A stretch of 64,000 nucleotides of DNA from Polyangiaceae bacterium (GCA_013214025.1 JABSRN010000012.1:1-64000), one strand, 5' to 3'. Counted from the first letter of the stretch, positions 8,729 through 18,128 are shown. The notes: a model not told the origin generated them from the sequence alone. Numbers and translations are program-made.

Positions 8729-11700
8729 TCAGTCGTCCTGTTGTTTCGCTCGTTCGTCCAGCAGCGTGCGCCAAGCGGAGATTCTTTCCGCTTGCTGGCG
8801 CGGCCAAGTGAAGCGCGCGAGCCGTCTCAGTAAATGGGGCGTGTGGTCGCCGGCCTGGGCCATATGAGAAAACACACCGGATGCGGCCTCCATCGCTTCG
8901 AAGGCCTGGGCGACTTTCTTGGACTCAAATAGGAGCCAAGCCTTAGTGAGCAAATAGTGCTGTCTGGGTTCCGGCTCTTCTACTGGTATCTGCCGGACGT
9001 TGGTCAGAAGTTGCGTCGCGCGTTTTGTGTCGCGTGCAGCTAGGGCGATCTGTGCCAATAGCAGTTTGCTTTCCACCTCTCCCCATGGATCGCCCATCTC
9101 GCTGTGTAAACGAAGCGCCTCGTTGGCTGCCTTCTCGGCGGGGCCTAGCGTATCGGTGTCCATATGCACCATAGCCAAGAGACGCTGGGAGGCGGCTTGC
9201 CCTCGCAGCGAACGCAGGCTTGAGAACAATGCTAGGGATTCTCGCGCTTGGCGCTCTGCTGAGTAGTAGTTGTTCAGTCGGTGTTCGATGTGGGCCAAAG
9301 AGGCGGTGGTTTGTGCGAGCCCGAGACGATAACCGGCCTGTTCGAACTCCGCTTGGGCTTCCAGGGTCAAGCGACGCGAGCGCTCGGCGGCGCCTTCAGA
9401 ATTTTCGATCCAACTGAGCAAGAGCAAACACTGGCCGCGCCCGAGCGCCTGTTCCAGGGATGCGAAATGTCGCTCGCCATATTCGGTGACTTCTCTAGCT
9501 TCGGGGTAGTTTCCGAGGAGGTGCTGGATTTCGCCCACCACGAGCTCGCACTGGGCGAGTCCCAGGGTGTCGTCGATTTCGGTGAAGATCTGATGAGCGC
9601 GCCCCACCAGTTTGATCGCCTCGTCGGAGCGCCCGAGGTTGCTCGCGATGTTTCCTAGCAACCGTAGGCAGTGGGCTGTGTTCGGACGGTCGTCGAGCTT
9701 CTCGAAGATGGCACAGGCGCCTTCGGCGTGCCCTTTGGCTTCGTCCATCCGACCGACGTGGCGCAAGGACTCGGCACGCCAACGGTTCTCCAGGGCGTGA
9801 CTTCGCCCACTGAGGCGACCGCTCAGCAAGTCCAGATCCGCCAGAGTGGCGGCTGGCTCTCGGGCGCCGTTCCAAGCCTGCTCAATAAACTGGAAGCTCA
9901 CGCGAGCGGCCTCGTCGGCCTCCTTGGCGTACAAGAGGTTGAGGACGCGCTGTCGAACGATACGCCGAGTATTGGCCAGGGCGTGGCGCTTGAGGGCGTT
10001 GGCGGCGGCGATAAATATTTTCTTTGCGTCCGGGCGCTTGGTCAGTCGGCGAAATAGATGCTCCTGGAGGAGGGCGTGAGGCCAGCTGTATCGGCCGGGT
10101 CCGCGCGGTAAAATCAATTCTGCGTTCTGCAGGCTGACGATGGCTCCGTCTGGCGGGATGCCGAGGGCTGTTAGCAAGGCGTGCAACACGGGGCGCCGAA
10201 TATCGATGCCCAAGGTCGATACGGCGTCGGCCGCCATGCGGTGTTCGAGCGGTACGGCGCGGACTCGGGCATCCCAAAGCTCGGCTGTGGTGCGGGGGCG
10301 CATGGCCAAAATGTCGCTGGGCACCCGGTAGGAGCCATCGACAAAATTCATGCTGCCTTCGTTCGCCCAGGCATGGAGTTGTTGCAGCGCGAATAGGGGG
10401 AAGCCTCGGCTTCGTTTGGCGGCTTCGTTGGCGGCCTCATCGTCGAGGGGCAGGGAAGCGTGCAGAAGCTCACAGGTGGTATCGCGATCCATTGGATCAA
10501 TTTCGATGACCTCACCGGCCAGGCTCTCACGGAGCTTTCGCAGTAGCTCGGCGGCGGGTGTCCCCAGCTGAACGTCCTCGGCGCGTACGGTGGCGACCAT
10601 CAAGATGGGCTGATCTTTCTCGGTTTCGTGGATGCGCTCGAGACCTTCGAATGTATTGGCGGCCGCGTGGTGCAGATCGTCCAACAAGAACAGGAGCGGA
10701 CGCTTGTTCGCGATTCTGCGCAGCGCAAATCGAGTCACCTGGCGGCGGATGTCAGCGCTATCGAGGGCGAAACGAATCCCCGAGGGGCCGACGTGCCCGC
10801 CTCCGGGAGGACTGGGGCGGAGCCATTCGCCGGTACCGGCCACCCATGCGCGCATATTGCGGTCGTCTTTGCGCACGGCCCAACGTGCCATCAAGGAATT
10901 CTCGATGGTGCTGCGGTCGGTATGTTCGAAATTGAAATACTTCGTTACGGCACCGAGCATGCCGTCGAGGGAGCCGCGCACTCTTCGGTAGCGCGCTTCG
11001 AGAGGAACCATGCGTCCCTCCTCGTGAATCGTCTCGAAGAGCCACTCTCCGATGCGGCTTTTACCGACTCCAGCGGGTCCGAGCAGGATGACCAAGCGGT
11101 GAGATGGACCGGTACCGGCGATGACTTCGTCGGCGATCGCTCGCAGCCTTTGTCGGACTTCGTGACGGCCGACGAGGGGGCTGGGACGGATGCCGAGCAA
11201 GCCCGGTGCTCGCTCGGGCCCGGGCGCGAGTCCGCTGCTGGAGCCTGGGTCATCGCTGGCTCGGGTGGCCGGCACCGGCTTTTTAGAGCGTACGTTCGGT
11301 GGAAATTGCCAGAGACTGGGGGCGATATCGCCCTGGGGCTTCAGGGGTTGCCAGGCGCGCCGGGCCTCGGCTGAGTACTCGAACCTGTCCCACGGCCGTT
11401 TGGCGAGCAGGCGATTCACGAAATCGATCACACCGGCGGGGGCGTCCACCGCTACCTCCAACTTGGGCGGCGGGCGGTAGGCGTGCAGCTTGAGCAGTTC
11501 GTCGGGGTCGCCGCTGAATGGGGAATTGCCGCTCAGCATCTTGAACAGCACGCAGGCGAGTGAATACAGATCCGTCGCGCCGCATACGTGATGCATCTCG
11601 TGTTGGATTTGCTCGGGCGCCATATAGCCCGGGGTGCCGGCACCCGCATGGGGCGCAAAATCCATGGACTTTTCGCCGTCCAAGCGTTCGTCGTGGGGGT

Positions 11701-12436
11701 CGACGCGAAGCCACGCCAGGCCGAAGTCCAAGATGTGAACCTGCGGCGGTGCTCCGGATTTTTCCGAGACGATGACGTTAGAGGGTTTGAGATCGCCGTG
11801 CACTACGCCGCGCGAGTGCGCTTGAGCCAGGGCGCTCAGGATCTGATCCACGATCGACCAAATCAGCGGCCAGCTGAGGCGAGCGACGTTCAGGTCGTGC
11901 AGGGAGGGGCCCGTCACCAGTTCCATCGCCAGATACGGCGTGCCGTCGTCCAGCTGCCCGAAGTCTCGGGCATGCACGATTCCCGGGTGCTCCAGGGAGG
12001 CGAGTGCACGCGCTTCCTTGTAAAACCACTGGATGTATTCCTTGGCGAGCTTGCCCTCTGGCGGGATGACTCGTTTGATTGCCACGTGGTCGCCGGTGGC
12101 TTGGTCACGGCATCGGTACACAATGCCCATCCCGCCCTCGCCGAGCACGCCGAGCACTTCGTAGCGCTTGGCGATGACGTGACCGGTGAGGATGGCGCTG
12201 AATGCCGGTCGCGCGTGATTCACCAACGACGCTTCGGAATGGGCGGCGGACGGAATGCTCGGCGGCGCGCTATCGGGGGCGGGGTCGAGCGCCGGGGCTC
12301 CTACCGGCGGCGGCCCGTCGTCACCACGGCGAGTGGTGGCCTGGCTACTCTGGGCCGCGGTTGGATTCGGAACGCCGCTGCCCGTCATCGCCTGGGGGCG
12401 TGACTGAGGTCCTTGGGATCGGGGCAGCTTGCTCAT
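8729..12436 (-). CDS. Ser/Thr protein kinase fused to AAA-type ATPase and TPR array
   Basis: This is a 1235-residue signalling protein from the ATG at 12436. After a ~85-residue disordered Pro/Ala leader comes a Hanks-type kinase domain: GEGGMGIVY P-loop, VAIKRV lysine, HGDLKPSN catalytic loop, DFG, and APE-like MAPEQ. The usual HRD is HGD, so the regulatory Arg is missing though the catalytic Asp and Asn remain. Next is an NTPase domain with Walker A GPAGVGKS (about residue 450) and Walker B LLFLLDD, followed by a long alpha-helical TPR region to the C-terminus. The layout resembles myxobacterial and actinobacterial PknK/AfsR-like proteins with a predicted ATPase (COG3899 type). No transmembrane helix was seen, so it is probably cytoplasmic. 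An upstream in-frame start at 12487 would run to the edge of the 9-bp repeat. The substrate is unknown. Confidence 0.88.
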   Translation of the reverse strand: MSKLPRSQGPQSRPQAMTGSGVPNPTAAQSSQATTRRGDDGPPPVGAPALDPAPDSAPPSIPSAAHSEASLVNHARPAFSAILTGHVIAKRYEVLGVLGEGGMGIVYRCRDQATGDHVAIKRVIPPEGKLAKEYIQWFYKEARALASLEHPGIVHARDFGQLDDGTPYLAMELVTGPSLHDLNVARLSWPLIWSIVDQILSALAQAHSRGVVHGDLKPSNVIVSEKSGAPPQVHILDFGLAWLRVDPHDERLDGEKSMDFAPHAGAGTPGYMAPEQIQHEMHHVCGATDLYSLACVLFKMLSGNSPFSGDPDELLKLHAYRPPPKLEVAVDAPAGVIDFVNRLLAKRPWDRFEYSAEARRAWQPLKPQGDIAPSLWQFPPNVRSKKPVPATRASDDPGSSSGLAPGPERAPGLLGIRPSPLVGRHEVRQRLRAIADEVIAGTGPSHRLVILLGPAGVGKSRIGEWLFETIHEEGRMVPLEARYRRVRGSLDGMLGAVTKYFNFEHTDRSTIENSLMARWAVRKDDRNMRAWVAGTGEWLRPSPPGGGHVGPSGIRFALDSADIRRQVTRFALRRIANKRPLLFLLDDLHHAAANTFEGLERIHETEKDQPILMVATVRAEDVQLGTPAAELLRKLRESLAGEVIEIDPMDRDTTCELLHASLPLDDEAANEAAKRSRGFPLFALQQLHAWANEGSMNFVDGSYRVPSDILAMRPRTTAELWDARVRAVPLEHRMAADAVSTLGIDIRRPVLHALLTALGIPPDGAIVSLQNAELILPRGPGRYSWPHALLQEHLFRRLTKRPDAKKIFIAAANALKRHALANTRRIVRQRVLNLLYAKEADEAARVSFQFIEQAWNGAREPAATLADLDLLSGRLSGRSHALENRWRAESLRHVGRMDEAKGHAEGACAIFEKLDDRPNTAHCLRLLGNIASNLGRSDEAIKLVGRAHQIFTEIDDTLGLAQCELVVGEIQHLLGNYPEAREVTEYGERHFASLEQALGRGQCLLLLSWIENSEGAAERSRRLTLEAQAEFEQAGYRLGLAQTTASLAHIEHRLNNYYSAERQARESLALFSSLRSLRGQAASQRLLAMVHMDTDTLGPAEKAANEALRLHSEMGDPWGEVESKLLLAQIALAARDTKRATQLLTNVRQIPVEEPEPRQHYLLTKAWLLFESKKVAQAFEAMEAASGVFSHMAQAGDHTPHLLRRLARFTWPRQQAERISAWRTLLDERAKQQDD

Positions 12437-12504
12437 GTTTCGGATTGTTCTCGGGCCGCTGTTCCGCCTTGGAGCGGGACGAAACACAAGTTCGATTCGC
12501 TCCG

Positions 12505-12574
12505 GGAAGCTACGGAAGCTACGGAAGCTACGGAAGCTACGGAAGCTACGGAAGCTACGGAAGCTACGGAAGCT
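12505..12574. repeat. 9-bp tandem repeat (GGAAGCTAC), about 7.8 copies
   Basis: Seven perfect copies of the unit GGAAGCTAC run from 12505 to 12567, followed by a partial copy to 12574. The array lies in the divergent spacer between the kinase gene (start 12436) and glyA (start 12761). Because the unit is 9 bp, each strand is open in every frame, which creates spurious long reading frames through it. Perfect identity of copies suggests recent expansion or active slippage. The rest of the 12437-12760 spacer shows no other clear element. Confidence 0.95.
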
Positions 12575-12760
12575 TGTGACAATGCAGGTCTTTTGTGTAG
12601 GTCCTTTCGCAAAATCGGCAACCCCTCGGCATTGTTTTGGTTCTTCCGCTCACCCAGCCTTTTCAGCGTGGCTGTAAAGGCCATACGCGCAGGCGGCTCA
12701 GCGGCCTATCGCAGGCTCTGGACTACTTATTTTGGTGTTCGACGATTAGTCTCCGGCGCC

Positions 12761-14023
12761 ATGTCATCCGTACTGAACGATCCGCCGCTGTCCGAATCAG
12801 ATCCCGAAATTCACCGCCTCATTGCGGACGAAGTGGTGCGGGAGCGCGATAAGTTGCGGCTCATTCCGAGTGAGAACTACGCATCCAAAGCGGTGTTGGA
12901 AGCTGCCGGTTCGGTGCTCACCAATAAGTACTCGGAAGGCTATGCCGGTCGGCGCTACTACGAAGGTCAGCAGCAGATCGACGAGATCGAGAACCTCGCC
13001 TGTTCACGGCTCAAGGCTCTCTTCGGTGTCGATCACGTTAATGTGCAGCCCTACAGCGGGAGCCCGGCCAACTTGGCCGTCTATTTAGCTTTTTGCAAGC
13101 CGGGAGACCCTGTGCTCGGGCTTGGACTGCCCGCCGGTGGCCACCTGACCCACGGTTGGAGTGTGTCGATTACCGGTAAGTTTTTCGACAGCCACGCCTA
13201 CGGGGTGAACAAGGATGACCACCGAATCGATTTCGCTGAGGTGCGCGCTCTGGCTAAGGAGCACAAGCCGAAGATCATCTGGGCCGGCACGACCGCCTAC
13301 CCGCGCACACTGGAATTCGACAAATTCCGAGAGATTGCCGACGAGGTAGGAGCCGTTCTGATCGCCGACATGGCTCACATCGCGGGTTTGGTTGCGGGTG
13401 GTGCGCATCCTTCCCCAGTTGGGGTTGCCGAGGTCGTGACCTCCACCACCCACAAGACTCTTCGGGGTCCTCGCGGCGGCATGATCCTGTGCGACGAGAA
13501 GCACAAGAAGGCGATCGATCGCGCTGTGTTTCCTGGTCTGCAGGGCGGCCCTCACAATCACACCACCGCCGGGATCGCCATCGCGGCCAAAGAAGCATCG
13601 ACGCTGGAGTTTAAGCAGTACGCCGCCAATGTAGTGAGCAACGCTAAGAACCTGGCCGAGGCTCTGCTTTCCAGGGGCTTTTCCTTGGTAACCGGCGGTA
13701 CGGACAACCACTTGGTGTTGGTGGATCTCACCCCCAAGGGGATTCCCGGCAAGGTAGCGGCCCAGGCTTTGGACAGCGCGGGAATGGTTGGCAACTACAA
13801 CTCGATCCCCTTCGATCCCCGCAAGCCCTTCGATCCCTCGGGGATTCGCATCGGCACGCCGTCGATCACCTCTCGCGGCATGGGCGCCGCCGAGATGACC
13901 AAACTCGCCGAATGGATGGACCGTGTGGTGCAAGCCCCGGAGGACGAGGCGCTGATCGCCAAGGTTGCCGGAGAGGTCAAGGAGCTTTGCTCTTCCTTCC
14001 CCGCGCCGGGCCTACCGGTCTGA
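12761..14023 (+). CDS. glyA: Serine hydroxymethyltransferase (GlyA)
   Basis: GlyA is a PLP enzyme that interconverts serine and glycine while charging tetrahydrofolate with a one-carbon unit. The 420-residue protein shows RLIPSENYASKAVLEAAGS, TNKYSEGYAGRRYYEGQ, the PLP-lysine block TTHKTLRGPRGG, and NSIPFDPRKPF near the C-terminus. I placed the start at the ATG at 12761 because the conserved part begins about 20 residues later. A longer frame through the 9-bp repeat is not conserved. It is followed by the DedA-type gene on the same strand after 110 bp. All catalytic segments look intact. Confidence 0.96.
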   Translation: MSSVLNDPPLSESDPEIHRLIADEVVRERDKLRLIPSENYASKAVLEAAGSVLTNKYSEGYAGRRYYEGQQQIDEIENLACSRLKALFGVDHVNVQPYSGSPANLAVYLAFCKPGDPVLGLGLPAGGHLTHGWSVSITGKFFDSHAYGVNKDDHRIDFAEVRALAKEHKPKIIWAGTTAYPRTLEFDKFREIADEVGAVLIADMAHIAGLVAGGAHPSPVGVAEVVTSTTHKTLRGPRGGMILCDEKHKKAIDRAVFPGLQGGPHNHTTAGIAIAAKEASTLEFKQYAANVVSNAKNLAEALLSRGFSLVTGGTDNHLVLVDLTPKGIPGKVAAQALDSAGMVGNYNSIPFDPRKPFDPSGIRIGTPSITSRGMGAAEMTKLAEWMDRVVQAPEDEALIAKVAGEVKELCSSFPAPGLPV

Positions 14024-14134
14024 GACCGGGCTTCGCGCCCCCATCTACGGGGCTGACTGGCGATTCTGCCGGTCGGCCTTAAACACAGAATTCGAGTCCA
14101 AGCGCCTCAAGTCGGCGGTCGTCGGTTAAGCTGT

Positions 14135-14830
14135 GTGAGTATGTCATCGGTCGCCCCCAGCCAGCGGCAGACGCGCGAGTTCGCATTGATCGTTCTGCCC
14201 TTGTTCGCCTTGGGCGTCGTGAGCATCCTCGGCAGTGCGGTGATGCCTCTGCTGGGGGTCGTCTCCCCCCTGGTGCTGATCGCAATGGCCCCCCGCTTTA
14301 GCTACATGTTGCTCTACGCCGGAGTGACGGATCCGACCGCCTATTTCATCGTCTGTGTGTCGCGCATGTTTGCGCCGGATCCCTTTAACTACTTGCTGGG
14401 TCGTCGTTATGGCGAAGCGGGCGTTCGCTGGGTCGAGAAACGCACCGGTCAAGGCACGAGTCGCTTCTTGGCGTACTTGATGGGGTTGCCGAAGGCTGCT
14501 GTGCTGCCAGCTTTGTTCTTATTTCCGGGCGTGACTTGTAGCGCGCTGGCGGGTTTTTCTCGAATCTCACCCGTCGCGTTCACGGTCGCGAATGTTGGCG
14601 GCACGATGATATGGGTGACCGTGTTCCGCTTCTTCGGTGAAGAGTTCTCCACTCTATTCGCATGGGTGCGTCGCTTCATCGAACAGCACGTCATCGCATT
14701 GACCGTGGCTTCGCTGCTGAGCATGCTGCTGTTCGTTTACATCTGGCGCAAACGTCAGCCGGACGACTTGCTGGCGGATTCTTTGCGATCCCCGCTGCCC
14801 GAGGCAACTGAGGGCGCTCGCGATGAATAG
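14135..14830 (+). CDS. DedA/VTT-type integral membrane protein
   Basis: This 231-residue protein has five to six hydrophobic helices and a layout that fits the SNARE-associated (VTT, DedA) superfamily. Two conserved-looking parts are the re-entrant segment near PDPFNYLLGRRYGE (a family-like F-x-YxxGRxxG pattern) and FPGVTCSALAGFSRI, which resembles the second family motif. Members are thought to help flip or move lipids or to support envelope homeostasis. The start could be the GTG at 14135 or the ATG at 14141. The C-terminal 35 residues are charged and cytoplasmic. The gene converges on astB with a 23-bp gap. The assignment to the superfamily is moderate. Confidence 0.6.
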   Translation: MSMSSVAPSQRQTREFALIVLPLFALGVVSILGSAVMPLLGVVSPLVLIAMAPRFSYMLLYAGVTDPTAYFIVCVSRMFAPDPFNYLLGRRYGEAGVRWVEKRTGQGTSRFLAYLMGLPKAAVLPALFLFPGVTCSALAGFSRISPVAFTVANVGGTMIWVTVFRFFGEEFSTLFAWVRRFIEQHVIALTVASLLSMLLFVYIWRKRQPDDLLADSLRSPLPEATEGARDE

Positions 14831-14853
14831 CGCAGCGACGAAGAGCCGCCAGC

Positions 14854-16185
14854 CTAGCTCATTTGAAAATCGTAAATGCTACCGAGAGCTAGCAGTTGCG
14901 ATAGCTCATCGAGCGCCGTCTGCCCCTCGATGAGTAGTTGAGGATCGGCGAGATCGGCGATGTCGAGACGATCGCGATAGTGTTTTCGAACCCAGTCCTG
15001 CAGGGACTGATACAGAGTGTTCGTGAAAAGTAGCCGGCCGCCCAGAACGGCGCGGGCGGCAGCCGTCAACAGTACCCGGAGGCGTAGGCAAGCGGGCCCT
15101 CCGCCGTTGTTCATGGACGAGTGCACGTCTACGTAGTGCACGGCACTCAGCGGATTGGCTTCGCTGAGCACTCGAACAAACAGTTCCCTGACCGAATCTT
15201 TGGACGCGCACTCCGCCGGGGCGATGAGCGCCATGGAACGGTCGGGTAAGCTCACCAGCTGGCTATTGAAGGGGTAGTGTTTGACGGCGTCGCTGGCGCT
15301 GAGTTCGGATTGAGTCACGACCCGTATCTGCAGCTCGGGGCCGAGCCGTGCCCTGAGTTCGGCGATGCGTTGCTGACTGCTGGCCCAGGCAAGCTCGTGG
15401 CAAAACATAAAATTGAGGTTGCCGACCGCGAGTACGTCCGTATGAAAGGCCCCGGCGTCGATGCCGTCCGGATCTTGCTGCCAATAGAGCGCGCTCTCTG
15501 CACTCACGCCACAGCGTTCGACGACAGCTTCGGACGCCGTGCGAGATTGTCGCGCGGGGTGAAGTTGCGGGCGGCGCTCCCCTTCGTGCTGACTCCGACC
15601 GAAAGAAAATAAATGCGCAGAGCCTAGGGAAGTCTGCAATCGGCTGTGATTGGCGGCGCCTTCATCGGCGAATTCTGCGCCATCGGGAAGGGGATCGTGA
15701 ACGCAGAAGTGCTCGCGGTCCCCGAAGATGGCGCGCAAAATACGAGTTGTGCCAGCGGCTTCGATGCTGCGATGAAACATCGCGCTGAGATTGGCTGGCA
15801 CGAGATGTAGGCGGCCGTCGGCGGTATCCGTGCTGGGGATGACGGTGGCGCTGTTGGCGGCCCACATGGATGAAGCACTGCTGCAGCGGGCCAACAGGGC
15901 TGGGTCCTCGCGATAGGCGCGCTCGATCACGTCCGCATCCGTGCCGCCAGTAAAGCGCGTTCGCAGCGCCGCTATATGGGGGCGGTGTTGGGGGGGGAAA
16001 ACTGCCTGGGGAATTCCCAAGGATGCCAGCTGTTGCATCTTGGCTAGCCCTTCCAGGGCGGCCGCTCGTGGATTGCTCACCTTTCCCGAATGGCTAACGC
16101 AGGCGAGGTTGCCCGCGCTCAATCCGCTGTAGTTGTGGGTCGGCCCTACGATGCCGTCGAAGTTGAGTTCGACGAGGTCTGGCAC
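14854..16185 (-). CDS. astB: N-succinylarginine dihydrolase (AstB)
   Basis: AstB hydrolyses N2-succinylarginine to succinylornithine, CO2 and ammonia, the second step of the arginine succinyltransferase pathway. The 443-residue protein begins with the family block ELNFDGIVGPTHNYSGLS and has KVSNPRAAALEGL, the HTDVLAVGN segment with the catalytic His, and SSMNNGGGPACLRLRVLL near residue 365, holding the nucleophilic Cys. Length fits the family (~440). It starts two bases after the stop of the thioredoxin-fold lipoprotein gene, so it is the third gene of a pssA operon. No other ast gene is in view. Confidence 0.93.
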   Translation of the reverse strand: MPDLVELNFDGIVGPTHNYSGLSAGNLACVSHSGKVSNPRAAALEGLAKMQQLASLGIPQAVFPPQHRPHIAALRTRFTGGTDADVIERAYREDPALLARCSSASSMWAANSATVIPSTDTADGRLHLVPANLSAMFHRSIEAAGTTRILRAIFGDREHFCVHDPLPDGAEFADEGAANHSRLQTSLGSAHLFSFGRSQHEGERRPQLHPARQSRTASEAVVERCGVSAESALYWQQDPDGIDAGAFHTDVLAVGNLNFMFCHELAWASSQQRIAELRARLGPELQIRVVTQSELSASDAVKHYPFNSQLVSLPDRSMALIAPAECASKDSVRELFVRVLSEANPLSAVHYVDVHSSMNNGGGPACLRLRVLLTAAARAVLGGRLLFTNTLYQSLQDWVRKHYRDRLDIADLADPQLLIEGQTALDELSQLLALGSIYDFQMS

Positions 16186-16187
16186 GC

Positions 16188-16958
16188 TTACTTGGCTCGT
16201 TTAGCGGCCGCTGCCACGACTTGGTTCAGTCGGGACTTGCTAAAACCCACCAAAACCGTGCCCATGACATCGATCACAGGAATGCTGGCTCCTGTGCGAT
16301 TGATCTTGCTGAGGGCGGTTTTCATTTCGGCTCGGGCCGCCTTGCTCTTCTCGATATTCTTGGCGGTGACTTTGACGCCAAGGGATTTGAGGAACTTCTT
16401 GGCGTCCTTACAAGGTTTGCACCAATCCGCGCCATAGACCACTGCGTGCAGGCCGTCGGTACTGGGCTCAGGTGGGGCGGTGGCTTTGGCACGCTGTTCC
16501 GCACCCAGCTGATCCATTCGCACGGCGCGTTTCGACGCACCAATCTGCTCCCACCTGTCCCGGGCGATGATCTGCGCCCGGTAGCTACCGGCCTTGTCGG
16601 GCTGGCTCAGATTCAAGACATAGACCAGCTCGCCGGTGCCGTGATCGCTGCTACTCACGACGACCCGAACCGCCTTACGATTGGCGGCAGGGATGTCCGG
16701 GAGCTGGGTCTCCACGTGAAAATCGCCGATGTCGTCGACCCAGGTCAGTAATAGACCTTTCGTTTGGTCGGAAACAATCAGCGGCGGGAGCGGTGCGGGT
16801 GGGGCACTGGATTGTACTGAGTCTCCACTGGGTCCCGATTTTTGCTGGCACGCCGGCAGCGCGACACTCACGATCAAGAGGGCAGTCAGGAGGACACAGC
16901 GCTGCACTAGCTGATCGAAACTTCGAGCTGTCGGCAATGTGGGGCGCGGTGTCGCCAC
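16188..16958 (-). CDS. Lipoprotein with glutaredoxin/thioredoxin-like domain
   Basis: This is a protein of about 256 residues. The N-terminal hydrophobic stretch ends in LPAC, a lipobox, so the protein is probably lipid-anchored in the envelope. The C-terminal ~85 residues form a glutaredoxin/thioredoxin-like fold with the active-site motif CKPC (YGADWCKPCKDAKKFL) and a cis-Pro-like segment GASIPVIDV. A role in thiol exchange is inferred. I placed the start at the GTG at 16958, nine bases after the pssA stop; a GTG at 16907 would also give a signal peptide. Longer readings overlap pssA and are not needed. It lies between pssA and astB in a tight operon. Confidence 0.8.
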   Translation of the reverse strand: MATPRPTLPTARSFDQLVQRCVLLTALLIVSVALPACQQKSGPSGDSVQSSAPPAPLPPLIVSDQTKGLLLTWVDDIGDFHVETQLPDIPAANRKAVRVVVSSSDHGTGELVYVLNLSQPDKAGSYRAQIIARDRWEQIGASKRAVRMDQLGAEQRAKATAPPEPSTDGLHAVVYGADWCKPCKDAKKFLKSLGVKVTAKNIEKSKAARAEMKTALSKINRTGASIPVIDVMGTVLVGFSKSRLNQVVAAAAKRAK

Positions 16959-16966
16959 GGCGGGGC

Positions 16967-17806
16967 TCAGCTGCTGGTGGTCAGGTCGCTGTCGGAAGGA
17001 TCCCGAACGCGCTTGAGCCAGGCTGGCAGAGAGCGAATCGCCTCGAACAGACCGATCGCGATGTAGAAAGTCAGTAGCCATACGAGCACGAACTGGGGCT
17101 TCGAGTAGTGCCACACAACGGCGCTGGAGCCGATGGCGAATACGACGAGCATGGCTGTAGCCCGATTGAAGCCGAGATCCTTAAAGGAGCGAAACTTCAC
17201 GTTCGAGACCATTAGCAAGCTGAGCATGATGGTCATTCCGAAAAGCGCGAAGGTATTGCGCTCGGCGTTGAGCGCTCCGCCGACGGCGCGGTTGGCGACC
17301 AGCAGGGAAATCAAGATCCCCGCGGCGGGAGGGATCGGGAGTCCAATGACGTATTTGCCTGGCTTGAGCGGGGCGCCACTGCTGCCTGAACTCAATACGT
17401 TGAAGCGGGCCAGCCGAATGGCGCCACAGGCGGTGAACATGAACGCCACCAAGAGACCGGGCGTCGGGTATCGAAAGAGTCCCCACTTATATAGGAGGAG
17501 CGACGGCGCGACGCCGAAGGAGACGAGATCCGCCAGGCTGTCGAGTTGGAGCCCGAAGGCGCTCTGGGTTCGGGTCATGCGGGCCACCCGGCCGTCGAGC
17601 AGGTCGAACAACATGGCGAAACTCAGCAGGATGCCAGCGCGGTAGAAGTCGTCGACCGTCGGATTGTCGGTGGCCACCACGCGAATAGCGTCGAAGCCGC
17701 AAAAGATGCTCGCCAACGTAATCATGTTGGGGAGGACAAAAACGGCTTTCTTAAGATCGATGCGGCGGCGGGGTCGTTGGCGTCGAGAGCGGCGTCGAGA
17801 ATTCAC
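16967..17806 (-). CDS. pssA: CDP-diacylglycerol-serine O-phosphatidyltransferase (PssA)
   Basis: PssA makes phosphatidylserine from CDP-diacylglycerol and serine, feeding phosphatidylethanolamine synthesis at the inner membrane. The 279-residue protein has about seven hydrophobic helices and the CDP-alcohol phosphotransferase signature (DG-x2-AR-x8-G-x3-D-x3-D), spelled DGRVAR followed at the right spacing by GLQLDSLAD. It starts with a strongly basic leader of Arg residues, then PNMITLASIFCGF, typical of the family's Gram-positive-like type II enzymes. It heads the pssA-lipoprotein-astB operon. The assignment to serine rather than another alcohol rests on overall similarity. Confidence 0.92.
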   Translation of the reverse strand: MNSRRRSRRQRPRRRIDLKKAVFVLPNMITLASIFCGFDAIRVVATDNPTVDDFYRAGILLSFAMLFDLLDGRVARMTRTQSAFGLQLDSLADLVSFGVAPSLLLYKWGLFRYPTPGLLVAFMFTACGAIRLARFNVLSSGSSGAPLKPGKYVIGLPIPPAAGILISLLVANRAVGGALNAERNTFALFGMTIMLSLLMVSNVKFRSFKDLGFNRATAMLVVFAIGSSAVVWHYSKPQFVLVWLLTFYIAIGLFEAIRSLPAWLKRVRDPSDSDLTTSS

Positions 17807-18128
17807 TCGGCAAGGCTAGCGTTGGCGTCTGAATCCGTCCAGAAGCCGGCTAGTGTACCGATCTGCGATTGTTGGTTAAGTGTATGATAATTAACATGAG
17901 TTGAGGATTATCTGGCGCAAATCCGGTGGCGCGGACAGTGCCGATCCGCCGGGTCTGGGGCGCCGATGCGGCGACTGCCGTGGGTAACTGCGGGGGGCGC
18001 GCGGCCCCCCTAAGCAGCCGGGGAGCTGTCTGTCTGGGTGTAGACGGCGGGTTTTCGCCCAGTGCGGTGGTGATTGCTGTCGCAACAATTTGGGCCGCTG
18101 GCCTCCAGAGCCGTAGGATCCGTCTTGA
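17807..18128. other. Divergent intergenic region, no gene seen
   Basis: This 322-base spacer separates pssA (leftward) from the lipoprotein-LysM pair (rightward), so promoters for both sides should lie here. The only notable feature is a short AT-rich patch at about 17870-17900 (TAAGTGTATGATAATTAA), which could hold a promoter -10 element. I cannot pair it with a convincing -35. Nothing else was found. Confidence 0.4.

Noticed and set aside
12505-12574. CRISPR-like array
   Set aside because: Units are 9 bp with no spacers, so this is a simple tandem repeat.
12413-12760. Long N-terminal extension of glyA through the 9-bp repeat
   Set aside because: GlyA conservation starts near 12820. The extension only exists because a 9-bp repeat stays open in every frame.
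16959-17114. Extension of the thioredoxin-fold lipoprotein into pssA
   Set aside because: It would overlap pssA by about 150 bases and adds a non-signal leader. A GTG just after the pssA stop gives a normal lipoprotein.
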